From positions 7,937,336-8,001,335 of the forward strand of contig OX291552.1 of NCBI GenBank assembly GCA_946406115.1: a DNA stretch of 64,000 bases, read 5' to 3'. Under the pieces are notes generated by a model, which saw nothing but the letters and a program-made list of their open reading frames with translations, had not been told where the DNA came from and did not search any database. The first letter of the stretch is position 1; each line of letters begins with the position of its first letter. Made by a program: the position numbers and the translations under genes. Positions 33,170-45,135 of this stretch are shown here, one piece after another. This DNA comes from Apoda limacodes (Eukaryota; Arthropoda; Insecta; Lepidoptera; Limacodidae).

Positions 33170-33340
33170 TAGATATATAAGTCTACTGTACATGTGTATG
33201 TCGCTATACTCTTGGACCGATTTGAACGATATCTTTTGTCTGCGTTTGGGTGGCTCCCTGGATGGTTTAGATTCACAAAGATGGCGCTGCAGTCGGTATC
33301 ATGCAGGACAACGTCGGCCCGGTCAGCTAGTTAGGTATAA
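33170..33340 (+). repeat. Repeat tail ending CGGTCAGCTAGT
   Basis: TACTCTTGGACCGATTTGAACG, then GTTTGGGTGGCTCCCTGG, and the end AACGTCGGCCCGGTCAGCTAGT. Similar GGTCAGCTAGT or GATAGCTAGT ends appear at 62470 and 63420, so this is probably a LINE-type 3' end. Confidence 0.5.
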
Positions 33341-33639
33341 AATTTAATTCGCTTCAACTTCTAAAGTTTTAAGCTTGAACATTAAAGCGCATTAAATCCG
33401 GAATTTTGATTTTTTAAGAATTGTATTTACCCATGGTCACTCTCACAATTGAAAATAATCTAAAAACACACTTTAAGCTAAAATCCATTTACGGTTTTGG
33501 CTATGGAGTGTGCCAAACATATATACATACCTATACACGCGAAAAACATAACCCTCCTTCTGGCTCAGTCGGGTAAAGAATAGGTACCATAATAAACTGA
33601 CTGACTGGTTGGGTTAACGAACACGAAATTTTCCTTACG

Positions 33640-34090
33640 TAAAAAAGGGCTCCACTTGTTATCCGTCTGTCGGTCCGTCTGTCTGTCTGTCTGTATTTCT
33701 GTCTGTTAAGACCCTTTTTCTCAGGAACGCGTGAAGGTATTAAGTTGAAATTATTATCAAATTCCAAAGTTTACGGTCTCTTGAAGCTGTAAAAAAATCA
33801 AGCTTTTAAGTCAATGCACTAAAAAATATGCCCAAAATACGGTCATTGTTCTCTCATATTGTGACACAAATAAATCAAACCTATGGGGTACTCTAGTTGA
33901 TCTAAAATGCTGAAATTTGGCAAGCAGCAAGATGTTACATTACAAATATAGGAAAAAATCCAAAAACTGATAAATAATTAAGGCATTAAACTGTGAGACT
34001 TGATCTCATGATGGAAGAACTATCTACATATCATAACTTTGTACGGAACCCTCGGTGCGCAAGCCTGACTCGCACTTGGCCAATTTTTGA
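33640..34090 (+). repeat. GGGTTCCGTAC-family repeat, near full length
   Basis: CTGTCTGTCTGTCTG run, CTTTTTCTCAGGAACGCGTG, TTTACGGTCTCTTGAAGCTG, GAAATTTGGCAAGCAGCAAG and the end GTACGGAACCCTCGGTGCGC then CTCGCACTTGGCC. It closes ~190 bp before the start codon of the Kazal gene. Confidence 0.8.
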
Positions 34091-34277
34091 AAAATCAAGG
34101 AACAAAAATTTGTACAAGAATTCCGATATCTTTGTAGATAAAACTAGAAACAGTTCAAAGCCTGCTCTTTTTAAAAAGTCCACGCAGGCGAAGTCGCGGG
34201 AAAATCCTTTTTTATACAGCTTATCTTAACTATTTTTTTAAACTAATCAACTGTTTCTGCTCAACTGACTTTCAATT

Positions 34278-34509
34278 ATGTTACTCAGAAAAGATGTTTA
34301 TATCATCTTAGGTTATTTTTTTCTTCATAAAGTTGCTGCAAACTTAATAAATGATGAAAAAATAGAATTTTGTAAAACTCTTAAGTGCAAAGTGAATGTA
34401 ACAGCCAATGTGTGTGGTGTCAGAATTGGAGGAGAAGGTTACCGTTTCAGGCTTTTTCAAAATGAGTGTCAATTATTAAAATATGGATGCGAAGTAGAAG
34501 ATGAACATG
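34278..34509 (+). CDS. Secreted Kazal-like protein, exon 1 (signal peptide and module 1)
   Basis: The ATG at 34278 opens a signal peptide (hydrophobic VYIILGYFFL, likely cleavage after KVAA). It is followed by the first Kazal-like module with C-x4-C-x8-CG-x16-C-x6-C, including FQNECQLLKYGC, close to the follistatin/Kazal NEC-x6-C signature. The loop between CG and NEC is longer than in typical Kazal domains. The exon ends in phase 1 at CATG|GTGGGT. Joining to the acceptor at 47983-47984 restores frame. Reading on into the intron would add ~27 residues and then a stop. The preceding 200 bp is repeat-derived, and no clear TATA box was found. The module structure predicts an extracellular protein, perhaps a protease inhibitor. 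No function is proven. Confidence 0.8.
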
Positions 34510-35099
34510 GTGGGTGGCATTTCCACAGTGGATTAATCTATCACATACATTATTATCTGATGGATTGGTTTTTCTATATTTGTGACCTGTAACCTGTAAC
34601 CTGGCTTGATACTTATTCTACTTACGATACTTATTTTGTGCAGAAATGCTTTCCTGTGTCTGTCTATCGGATGTCTGGCTGTTCTCTACAGGTCATATTT
34701 CTCAACCGATTTTCGTGAAATTTTGTGAGCTGGGTCGATAAGTAAGTTTTTGTGTAGATTTAGTTCTTGAAAAATATCCAACATAGTGGATATGAGGGGT
34801 TTGAAAACATATAAAAATCATTTTTCTGCCATTTCGAAAAATATGGTGAATTAGTAGCGTTAAAGTCCGGGGAAAAGATTGATTTCCTTCAAAAAATTTT
34901 GAGAATTTTTTGCAATGTCAGATTTTTTTTCCAAAGGTTATTAGCAATTAAAGTCATATTATTATTAATATTGTGAACTATGATTTAAAATCGCAAAATT
35001 GGCAAGAAGCATATAGCAAAAATCCAAAAACTGATAAATAATTAAGGCATTAACCTGTGAGATTTAATCTCGTGATAGAAGAACTATCTGCTTCTACAT

Positions 35100-35160
35100 A
35101 TAATAAGTTTGTACAGAACCCTCGGTGCGCGAGCCAGACTCGCACTTGAACGGTTTTTGA
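35100..35160 (+). repeat. GGGTTCCGTAC-family end
   Basis: TTTGTACAGAACCCTCGGTG, then CGCGAGCCAGACTCGCACTTG. It is preceded by GATAAATAATTAAGGCATTAA, which also precedes the end of the 33640-34090 copy, so 34660-35150 may be a diverged copy. Confidence 0.6.
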
Positions 35161-35607
35161 TAAATCAGGAAACAAGAATTCCGATATCTTAGTAGATAAA
35201 ACCATTAACAGTTCAAAGCCTGCTCCTTTTCAAAAGTCTACGCATAAGGGGGTTGAAAATATAAAAAAATCATATTTCAGCCATTTCTGAAAATATGGTT
35301 AGTGAGTAGCGTTACCAGATGAAATATTAAAAGTCCGGGGAAAAACTTGATTGCCTTCAAAAAATCCTTGATATTGTTGCAATGTCAGATTTTTTCCCCA
35401 AACGTACTTAACAATTAAAATTTTATATTATTATTAATTTTGTGCACTGCAATGCCCTGCACAAACAGTTTATAAAACTCCTATTATAAAAAGCTTTCTT
35501 AACAAGGTATCATCGCAAAATAAATATGAAAAACAGATTCAGTAGTTGATAGATAAATAAATGTAGATTTTATTATCAATTAACATGACCAAAGCAAAGA
35601 TGATTTT

Positions 35608-36126
35608 TAGGGTTCCGTACCCAAAGGTATTACTAAGCCGACGCTGTTTGTCTATCTGTCTGTCCGCCCATTAAATGGCTCTACATTCTAGACCGAAATA
35701 GGTAGAAACCTGAATTTTTCACAGAATATGTGTTATAGTGGAGGATTATCTAACAAATAATTAAAAGTTAAAATATAACGGGGTTCCCCATACAAGAAGT
35801 GTTTCTTTTCGTTCGTTTCGTTTTTTCGTTGTTTTTGCTGTATAGTAAAAACAGTAATACGAGTACCTACATACAAACTTCAAACTTAAAGTGAAAAATA
35901 GTATGAACTCTAAAGTAAAACAAAAAATAATAAAACTGGCATACCGCGCCATCTAGCTTATTAATAAGAAAAACAGTAACACATTTGTTTGTTGGAAACC
36001 TTATTCAAAGCTAAGCAGCGTCGGGCTTGGTCAGTACTTGGATGGGTGACCGTTTAGCGGCAAACTTTTTTTGTTTGTACGGAACCCTCGGTGCGCGAGC
36101 CCAACTCGCACTTGGCGGGTTTTTTT
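35608..36126 (+). mobile_element. Repeat carrying a 5S rRNA-derived segment
   Basis: Begins AGGGTTCCGTACCCAAAGG and ends GTACGGAACCCTCGGTGCGC with CTCGCACTTGGCGG, so its ends are partly inverted. At 36007-36053 it contains AGCTAAGCAGCGTCGGGC then TTGGTCAGTACTTGG and ATGGGTGACC, the box A, intermediate element and box C of 5S rRNA genes. The 5' third of 5S is missing. A run of T follows at 36067-36073. It could be a 5S-derived SINE or a repeat that captured 5S sequence. Not a functional 5S rRNA gene. Confidence 0.8.
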
Positions 36127-36317
36127 TATGATAGTATAAATAAGGTCATCTTTTTTGAAACTTTTAAAAGGTTTAAAAATCTACTCATATTTCATTTAAA
36201 ATTTTAAAGTCCTGGGATTTCCCTAGATTTCCAAAATACGGCCGTAATTCTGAGAAGACTTTAAAAATCCTTAGATCTCAGGACAAATCCTAAGAAATGG
36301 TAACCCTAGATGTGACC

Positions 36318-36770
36318 TCGTTATTTTTAACCGACTTAAAAAAAAGGAGGAGGTTCTCAATTCGTCGGAATCTTTTTTGTCTATGTATGTTACCCGATTT
36401 CTCGAAGACGCCTGGACCGATTCGAGAAATTCTTTTTTTATTTAAAAGGTTATACTTTCCAGGTGGTCCCATGTTATTAGAGTGAATTTATAACTAAAAC
36501 TTTTGGAGAAAAAAAATAATTAATTTGTAACTGGTGAAACGCTTTTTATGTTGATTGTATAAAACTTTGTTACGAGTATGAGTCACTAAAAAAAAAAGAA
36601 AAAAAAATTTAACAAAAAAAAAACAACCGGCTTCAAAAAGATGCACTAAAAAGGTAAAAATAATAACTAATTTCCAAAAATCTGACCTGAATAAAAGTTT
36701 GAAGTTGGTGTCTATGTACATATGTAACAGTTTATAACACACTTTGCTTGCATGACACCAATTTTTATAT
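36318..36770 (-). repeat. GAAGTCGG-family repeat in intron 1 (opposite to 55745-56335)
   Basis: ACCGACTTAAAAAAAAGGAGG, AGACGCCTGGACCGATTCG, TATACTTTCCAGGTGGTCCC, AACCGGCTTCAAAAAGATGC, then AGTTTGAAGTTGGTGTCTATG and TTGCTTGCATGACACC. It is the reverse complement of most of 55850-56335. Confidence 0.85.
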
Positions 36771-38455
36771 ATATTTAATCATTTACATTTCATATATATA
36801 TCATACCATATGGGATTACAAAGTTATTTATGCAGTTGGGGTATCTAGGAAACTGGAATGAAATTGCAAAATATTTTAGTTTTTTCCTTGATTTATACTA
36901 ATGACTTACACCGCCATCCGTTAGAAGTGTATGGACATGTTTACTTCTGTCGATAAACTAACTTAAATCGCCATCTGTTAGAAATGTATGTAACTCTTAA
37001 ACCTCCCAGTCGGCATGTATGTATATAGTTGTATTGTTTATATACTGTAACAGGTCAGAGACACCTGGTAGGACTTTAGGGGAAGTGGAAGAGATAAAGT
37101 CTTTTTATTAGTAAAACTTCCAAGTGTCTTTGGTTAGGTGTTTTTGATATAAAGAAAAAGGAGTTTGCCTTTCAAAATTTAAAAAAATTTGCAGGAAAAA
37201 ATATAATGTCAGAGTAGAATATGAAAAAATGTAACAAAAGGGAGTAGAAAAAAAATGAGTATAATAAAAAATCTAACTCCTTTAGCTTTATAGTAAATAG
37301 AACATATAATGTTCAGAAATAACTATATCTGATGTCAAAAGCCAGAAGAAATTGAAATCAAAAGTTATGTATTTCATTTTATAATTTGATTAAAAGTGTA
37401 TAATGTGTAGTTTATAGCGGGGTGAATAAAACAATAAATTACCACCCCGAATTCTTTTTGATTCATCCAAACAAAGGTCATCTAATAATACTACGATAAG
37501 ATTAATGGTACGCCCCCTGTACCTCTTAGCAGCGAAACAAATACGGCGATGGCGAGTGAGCTAACAACGGAAGGGTTCACAAATGGTAAAAACAGTGGAT
37601 GAAGGCCATACCTTAAGGAGGAAATTAATGCGCAATAGCGAATATTTAATTATTAATAATTATATATAAAAGCGAAATAATTGATTCCAGCAAGATGTTT
37701 GACGTCGAACAGTTAGCTGGCTTTATGCAGCGAGATATATTAAGTGCGCAGAACCTTGAGAAAGAGGGCAGACAAGTAACACTGTGTGACACGATTTTTC
37801 TAACATAAATGAGATTACGTGTTTTGAATTCCTTATTCCATTGTTGAAAACATTGTCAATTGATATGGTTGTCTAACACGTCACGTTTCTAAGTTATAGT
37901 GTCAATACTATTTACGTGTACCCTCGTAAAAAACAAAAGATCAAACGTTGTTAATTGCAGATTTCTTTTAATACTGAAGTCTGTACGACTATAAATTAAA
38001 AGTTTTAGTGGTCTTAAGATAATTCTAACAGTTTATTTGGGTAATCATAACATTTTTTTCGAAAGTCATGAAGAAAAGTAACCACCGCAAGTGTTTAAAT
38101 CATCCGGAAAAGTTAAGGAAAAATTAAGGCAAAGTTAATATTTCATCATTTTCTTTTGGAATATTTGGCTCATTTTTTATATTGACCACTTAAACCTCAG
38201 CTATTTTGATTCGTTGTCACTTGTCAATATATATAACATTTTTTTTGTGTAAAATTAATAATTTAAATAAAAAATATGATATACAATTTTGATACTGTCT
38301 TTATTTATTTATAGTACATCAATTTATCATAACTTTAAAATGATACGTGTTACAAAAAATCTATTTAAGTTTTTCTGTTCAGCAGGTTTATTTTGATAAA
38401 AAATAGCCGTTTCATTAAATGTTAGAGCACAAAAAAAAAAATTTGTCACACAGTG
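36771..38455. other. Intronic stretch, possible 5' part of a gypsy element
   Basis: Mostly unassigned. A short frame at 37695-37803 (MFDVEQLAGFMQRDI, then a stop 37 codons in) lies at the place expected for a gag start of the + strand element that follows. I found no LTR pair or primer-binding site by eye. Confidence 0.3.
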
Positions 38456-38459
38456 AATT

Positions 38460-39365
38460 AAACTTATACTTCCAGAACACTGGAAAAATTTCTTAATTAT
38501 ATGTAAGAAATTTAGTGAAAATACAACATATAGCGAAATAGTTGAAGCGATTAGAAATAAAATTAGTAAAAAAGACCCTGATTAGGTTTTTTACGAAATA
38601 CAGCAAGGAGAATCAGAGGGCATCGAACCCCTTCTCTTTCGCATTCTGACTCAGGCAAAAGTGTGCGGCATTGTAGATAAAAATATCATCATTAAAAAGT
38701 ATGAGAGTAGCCTCACACCAAAATAGAAGACAAAAATACAAAATGTCGGCATATTGACAGTGGATTAACTCAAAGGAGTTATAGCAAAGTTTGATGAGGA
38801 AATAACTTCTATGACCATGTCATCGGAGCGACATCAAAATTATGTGCACCCAGTAATGCAAACACCTTATTCTAGCGCCAATGCAAGTTGGTCAGGGAGA
38901 CATGTACAACGTCGCCCACCACAACGGCACTTCAGGTCACAATATAATTCAAGGAGTTGGCGACAGCAAAAATTCAGCGGTATGAGCGAAAAATTGACAA
39001 ATTCAATATGGTCAGCGTAGTTATTCTAATAAAATCGTTCACACATCGTCACATAATAGGAATTTGTGTAATAGGGAGCAGCATAGTGTTCAACAAGTAG
39101 ATACGTCTATTAAGGGAAGATATGCATCGGGAGATCAACGGGTCATTCAGCATGAAGAGAGTGGTCAGCAGTGGAAAGAAGAAGCAGTGGACTCTCATGG
39201 TGTCCTTTTCATGATAATGGTGTATTTACGAACAATAATGAATTGATGTGGGTATCAATTTATTTATATTATAGGAAATATAGGTGTAAATATAGGTCAT
39301 CGATAGTGGATCGGTATCATCCATATTACCCTGGAAAGTATATGAGGAAATATTTCCAGGTCAAT
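38460..39365 (+). pseudogene. Possible gag remnant of + strand Ty3/gypsy element
   Basis: Broken frames between the putative 5' end and the pol remnant. 38811-39020 codes a basic, Arg/Gln/Ser-rich piece (RHVQRRPPQRHFRSQYNSRS), a composition usual for Gag nucleocapsids without zinc knuckles. There are several stops. Assigned only from position and composition. Confidence 0.35.
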
Positions 39366-39369
39366 TAAG

Positions 39370-40800
39370 GTTTAAAGGGCCAGAAATCCCTTTAGTATCT
39401 GCTAGTGGTACCACATTTATAGGGCATGAGCTGAGAAATGTATGTTTAAAAATGTCTCAGGAATCATTTTTACAGGATTTTATTGTGGCTAAAGCATGTA
39501 AGCATGTTATATTACGCTTGAATTTCTTGAGAAAATACAATTGTATTCTCAACTTAAGTAATCATTCATTAACAGTTAATGGAAAGGAATATTTGTATCA
39601 TTTAGAACATGCCAACCATATGTCATGAAACGAGTACCGAAAGATATTTATAAAATATGCTCTTTAAAAATTATTAAAGGCGACGCGAAGGCGAAGGTGT
39701 GTTTCCCAATTCCGCATATTGAGGACATACTTAAAGGTTTAAATGCGAATTATTTTTATGAATTGGATTTAAATTCGGGTTATTTTTAATTAGCTTTAGA
39801 AGAGAATAAGAAACATAAGACGGCATTCGTAAGCAGTTCCAATAATTATGAAAGGAACCGTTTACCATTTGGATTGAAAACGAGTCAAAGTTGCTTCCAG
39901 AAAACGAAGAATACGGTCTTAAAGGAATTGTTAGGGAAATGAGTGTTAGTTTATGTAGATAACATTATAATTTATCATGAAAATTTAGCAGGATTGCGTA
40001 GTTTATTAGAAAAAACATTTTAAAAACTACGTCAGGCAGATTTAACATTGAAACCATCTAAATGTACATTTGGCAATGTTGAATTAAAGTTATTAGGACA
40101 TATAGTATCTAGAAACGGAATATTGTCGGATAAAAGTAAATTAAAACGAATTGACGGCATAAAAGCGCTGAAAAATATTAAAGAGATAAGATCATTAGTA
40201 GGATTTTTATCAGATTATAGGAAATTTATTCCAAATTTTTCAAAAATAGCACTTCCATTGACAGATCTGACCCGTAAAAATAGAAAATTTTCTTGGGGAG
40301 AGAGACAGGAGTCAGCACTACAAAAGTTATCAGGAAAAATAAAAGAACCACCGTTATTACGATATTTTTCAGATGAGATAGGGTTATTAACAAAAATAGC
40401 AACGGACGCGAGCGACACATGTTTAGGAGTAGTATTATTACAGGGTAAATCTGAAAAAGAAATGTTCCCGATAACATTTGCGTCAAGAAAACTTTCAGAA
40501 GCAGAAATAAATTATTCAATTACTGAAAAGGAATGCTTAGCATTAGTTTGGGCTTTAAATTTCTTTAGAAGCTATACATGGGGAAAAAAAATACAAGTAG
40601 ATACTGACCATAAAACGTTATGTTGGTTGACAAATAATAGAAATAAAACAGGTAGGATTGCGCGATGAATTTTAGCATGGCAGGAATTTCAATTTACGGT
40701 CAATCATATAAAGGGCGCAAAAAATTACGTCACGATATGCAAGTGAGGACACAGAACAAGCGAAGGTACAAGCAGACTTTGAAGAATGAGCAAAGTACTT
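39370..40800 (+). pseudogene. Ty3/gypsy pol remnant (protease tail, RT, RNase H)
   Basis: 39385-39630 reads like the C-terminal half of a retropepsin (LRFKGPEIP..., RLNFLRKYNCILNLS). 39700-39950 has a heavily frameshifted RT. At 39952-39963 the catalytic box is YVDN, not YVDD. The open part 40048-40668 covers the RT end (KCTFGNVELKLLGHIVS, GFLSDYRKFIPNFS) and an RNase H-like segment with TDASDTCLGVVL, TEKECLALVWAL and TDHKTLCWL. It stops at 40668 and decays by ~40790. There is no integrase and no LTR. It faces, tail to tail, the minus-strand provirus starting at ~40865. Confidence 0.85.
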
Positions 40801-40876
40801 ACACATAGTTAAATCGAAAGTCAATAAAAGGACAATAAAAAAGGAAAAACATAGAACTTAAACCAGTGACATCATT

Positions 40877-42781
40877 TTATCTTATAGCATTTCTTTTCAA
40901 TGGTACTGGTAAGGACTTAGAACTAAAATGCATGTCAACTTCTTTGTCATCAGAAGAGCCAGAGCTTACTTGCACGTCATTTGATCCGTGAAGTATAGTC
41001 TGGGATGAAAACTTGTATCTTTTTGAGTTACATCGATTAAAGATTTGTACACAACAAGATGAACATTGTTTTCGACATAATATATTTTTAAACTTATACA
41101 AAATATAGATTAACATAAAAATGCACAAAATGTAAGTAACAGAAAGATAATGACTACTATATTTTTCAAGATGAGAAGGTTCAATAAGTAACTTATTAAG
41201 CTGTTTTTCAAATTCATTTAAGTGCGTGCTGGCATGCAACAAGGAATCGGCATCATTTATATTAGTCAGCTTTACAAAAGGAAGATTAGATAAAGTTCTA
41301 TTAATTTTAGACTTTTCACAACAGTCATCATCTGTGATCTTAAAATTTGACATCACATTGTTATTGCTTATATTTAATACTAAATTATTATTACTAAATA
41401 ATATAAACTGGAGTGTTTTATAGAAGGCTTTGCACTGTTTTGGCAGGGTCAAGACGCCCGTACCAAATAGTATTTCATCACTGTTTACATCAACACCATT
41501 TTCGCAAACAACATGACACTTTCCGGGTTCTTATTGTGTGAAAATCCACCGGTTACCGTTTATCTTTTGAAAGAGATCTAAAGATCCCCGTAAGAGTTTT
41601 ACACTACAAGAGTTCGGGATCTTAGATACAACATCAACGAGTAGCGTAACCTCACATGTAGAGTTGGCTATAGTTGAAAACACGTTACTTAACGCACACA
41701 CATAACACTCGTCACTCACTAGTTTACACTTGTCTGTATTATCGAGTGTGGCGTAAAACATACGATCTGCTGTTATTGCCACATACGGTTTATTAGGTGC
41801 TACCAATGCAAAAGTGTCCGGTTTCGTTATATCATATGGCACTGGCAGCGGAACAACATGATACAAATTATACTTTTGAGGAAGTACTAGTGGAATTTTT
41901 ATGACTAAAACTATCTTATTTTGATGGTAAAAACATACCAGATCAGAAATATCAATTATTTCATTAATATTTTGCAACGTAAAAAAAATTGGCAACTGAC
42001 AATGTTTAGGTAACTTACTTCTATGGAGCTCGAGCTCGGTATATAGCTGACTAGGACTTAGTACAGTCGGGTGCAAAATATTCATTTTGTTACATAAGAT
42101 TGCATTGTTTATATCATCAATATCAAAGGACAAAGAAATAATTGTACTTTCAATTGAGTTTAGCAACAAGTTCATTTGACTTTTGATTTCAAGCTTATCA
42201 TTACAATTGTTGATTTGTTCAAACGCTTTTTGAATAATGTCTAAGTTATGGCTTAAACGTTTTTCGTTTTCGTTAACCTTAGACATGGAAGTATTAAAAG
42301 TAGAGATAGTTGACTTAATTACATGAATATTATTTTTCATAAGTAATGGCATCAGTGAACTTGACCGCGTCATCAGAATCGAGTGTACCGAAGAATATTT
42401 TTAATATTGAGCCGCCGGCATCAATCAGCCCGCGTTTTGAGCGTCTTGAAACTTTATCTTTAACTAGATACATATACAAGAAAACTTTTTGACATTGTTT
42501 ACATGTTGGTTTTGCAAGGCACTGATCGCATTATTACAATCTATCTGAACCTTTGTCGACATTATAGTACTACAATATTTAGATATTTTTTCGAAAAGTA
42601 AATCGACTCTATCCAGGTGAGGTTGTATATGACTAATGTCTATATAGGTGACGACATTCCAGTTGTCTTTAGTGAATTTTAGATCTAGCGTCTGATCGAA
42701 ATATAGACCGTAGGACGTAGTAATCGGCGTGACGTAACCGCTCCAGCCAGGTGACGATAACACCAACCTGGAACGATACAT
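40877..42781 (-). pseudogene. Errantivirus-like env (F-type fusion protein), broken
   Basis: The third gene of a - strand retrovirus-like element. The first part (42464-42781) is the surface-side region. A furin-like site RRSKRG followed by a Gly-rich, hydrophobic stretch lies near 42405-42445, in another frame, and the large part 41531-42373 follows. An in-frame TAA (41531-41533) separates it from the C-terminal part (to 40877). That part has a transmembrane segment of ~20 hydrophobic residues (around YILCIFMLIYIL) followed by a Cys-rich short tail. The layout resembles the F-like envelope of lepidopteran errantiviruses and baculovirus F proteins. At least two frameshifts (near 42335 and 42480) and one stop disable it. 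Confidence 0.85.
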
Positions 42782-42782
42782 T

Positions 42783-43260
42783 CATGATTCAGCGAGTTTT
42801 ATTTCGTCAAAGTGATGACGTACATGTTTACGGTTAATACAGAGAGTTACTGTGTGATTGCCATTTATTTTTAAAATCTTGTAGTTACCTTTCCATATTG
42901 GCGAAAGTGCTATGTTTTGTTTATGATGACAGCGCAAATACACCATGTCGCCGACATGAACTTTGAATGTTTTGTAATGCTTTTTGCCTACTGTAATACA
43001 ATCTGTGGTTAAGAGCTCTGACGTAATCGGTGTATGTATCTCCTTCTAAGGTGTCGATGGACTTTCTTCTAAGGTGACTTATTTGACAAGATTTGCAATT
43101 TTTTACGTAATTTTCGATATCTTGCCTCATGCCCTTCCACCAATACATATTTTATTCTTTCGAGCATGCGGGCAACTCCGGGATGCCCCGCTGAATGTGA
43201 GTCATGATGATCTTTTAATATCTTATTAGTTTATTTAGTTATAGGAAACAAAATAGCGTT
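42783..43260 (-). pseudogene. Errantivirus-like integrase with catalytic core deleted
   Basis: Contains the HHCC zinc-binding region (HHDSHSAGHPG, then CKSCQ about 30 residues on) across a frameshift near 43150. It joins directly to the C-terminal region (DYVRALNHRLYYSRQ, VGDMVYLRCHH, IWKGNYKIL) that ends at 42783-42785. The D,D35E catalytic core, normally ~150 residues between these parts, is absent, so this is an internal deletion. The pol stop lies just before the env start. Confidence 0.8.
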
Positions 43261-43761
43261 GCGGTATATATTTACTTTAATACCGGTATTCTGGAACAAG
43301 AACGCTAGTATGTTATATATTTTTGTGTATGAAATTTTGTTGAATGGGTTAACAAAGTCGGCAATTGCCATATGGCAATTTCCTTTAGTCTATGTACCAG
43401 TACAAAATCATATCTCGGTAGTCTCGTAGCATATTGAATATATCTTTGTAAGAGATCTCGTCATAATGGTGAACTGTTAAAAATCATTGAGTAAAAAGAT
43501 GGTTATCGTCGGATGTGGAGTAAAAGGTATGTAATTCGCGTTCTGTGTCGTGAATGTTTGGTTCACTTGTAGACATTTGGATAATTTCGGAACAATATGG
43601 AATAGACTCGCCAAGGTCAATTGCAGTGAGGTAAACTATAAGTTTACATTTAGCTTTTAAAAGTGATTCGTTATGTTCATGGACAACAGTTTCATAGGAA
43701 GTCGTGGTTTGGCGGCTAACTTGTAAAAATTTTTCATATGTTTCTGACGAGACGCGGTCGG
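43261..43761 (-). pseudogene. Errantivirus-like pol, RNase H to integrase linker
   Basis: Broken frames connecting RNase H with the integrase zinc finger. There are several stops and no named motif beyond position. Confidence 0.4.
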
Positions 43762-44212
43762 CTATAATGGCTGTGACGTTGGTGATGATTGTGACGTAGG
43801 GAATGACGTATTATTATCTAGCGTAAGGATCGGGTTATGAGAAAGTGAATCTGCATTATTTAATTTCCCTTTTGTGTATTCGATTTCATAGTCGAATTCT
43901 TCTAATTTTAACCGCCACCTGACCAATTTAGAACTAGGATCTTTACAACTGAACAGCCATTGTAGTGGCTTGTGATCGGTGACAATTTTGAATTTATGAC
44001 CGAACAGATAAGGTCTTAAATACTTTTGTGCCAAAAAAAATTGCTAAACACTCTTTCTCGTTGGTGGAATAGTTACCTTCGGATTTATTTAATGTTCTTG
44101 ACGCGTATGCGATAGGTAAGTCTTTGCCAACTTGACCTTGGGAAAGTATGGCGGATACGGCAAAATTAGAAGCATCAGTGGTCAACACAAATGGCTGTGT
44201 GAAGTCTGGGTA
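43762..44212 (-). pseudogene. Errantivirus-like RNase H
   Basis: Motifs [35 protein letters not shown], then (after a frame change at the A/T homopolymer near 44030-44040) VTDHKPLQWLF and DYEIEYTKGKLNNADSLS. The order and spacing are those of Ty3/gypsy RNase H. It is separated from the RT by an in-frame stop at 44213-44215. Confidence 0.9.
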
Positions 44213-45135
44213 TTAAAGGATAGGTGCACTAGTTATTTTAGATTTTAGCAGGTTTAAAGCGTTTTGTTGTTCAGAGGACCATATAAATTTGGCATCCTTT
44301 TTTAAGAGAGGTTTCGTAATGTGAGAAAAATGTTCAATGAAGCGTCGGTAGTAGCCGACTAAGCCTAAGAATGACTTAATATCTCTAGGAGATTTTGGTA
44401 CTGGAAATTCTGTTACGCATAAGACCTTTTTAGGATCAGGTTTCACACCTAAGTCGGATATTACGTGACCTAGATATTGAACTTCTTTTCGAAGGAATTC
44501 ACTTTTATCAGGCTGAAGCTTGAGGTTATGTTCACGAAGTCTGTCAAAAACCAGTTTTAGCTTTTCCATGTGACTATTTAAATTGTTACTGTGGATGATA
44601 ATATCGTCCATGTAAGTATAGCAATGGAGACCTTGGAGACCGCTTAGAACGATGTTCATGAGCCTTTGGAACGTGAAAAGACTATTACGAAGCCCGAAGG
44701 CCATTCTGGTCCATTTAAAATGGCCAGTAGGTACTGAAAAAGCGATCTTCTCCGAGTCCTTTACGGGTACTTGGTGAAATGACGATGCTAAATCAAGGGT
44801 GGTAAAATATTGACTGTGACCTAGTTGATCAAGAATATCTGTGATATTGGGGATAGGGTAGTCGTCGATTATCGTTATCTTATGTAACTTGCGATAATCG
44901 ATGACGATTCGCCACTTAGGTTTGCCAGATGCATCTGGTTTTTTTGGGACGACCCAAAAAAAAGGTCCGCACACCAAGGGGAAATTGAAGGACGAATCAT
45001 ATTCTGGCGGAGCATGTCTTGCATTTGACGGTATACTTCCTCTTTGTGAAATTCAGGAAATCTGTAACTTTTCACATGAATAGGAGTCTCGGATGTGGTT
45101 CGAATTTCGTGTTCATTCGTTTTTGTCATGGTCAA
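44213..45135 (-). pseudogene. Errantivirus-like reverse transcriptase
   Basis: The main open part, 44213-44977, has KPKWRIVIDYRKLH, FTTLDLASSFHQVPV, the catalytic TYMDDIIIHS box (about 44605-44635), LGHVISDLGVKPDP and GLVGYYRRFIEHFS, all hallmarks of Ty3/gypsy RT. The N-terminal part (44975-45135) is in another frame, with a junction near 44970 at an A homopolymer. The single-base nature of the breaks suggests modest age. Belongs with the gag, integrase and env around it. Confidence 0.92.

Noticed and set aside
33700..33720. CTGT tandem run as an independent satellite
   Set aside because: It is a normal internal part of the GGGTTCCGTAC-family repeat and is also seen at 53703.
34510..34592. 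Extension of exon 1 to its stop at 34592 as a single-exon gene
   Set aside because: It would cut the protein just after the first module. The GTGGGT donor joins in phase to exon 2, which carries the next module of the same type.
36000..36060. 5S rRNA gene
   Set aside because: Only the 3' two thirds of 5S are present, the 5' part is replaced by repeat sequence, and the piece is embedded in a dispersed repeat.
40226..40519. 97-codon minus-strand hydrophobic frame
   Set aside because: It is antisense to the Ty3/gypsy RT/RNase H remnant.
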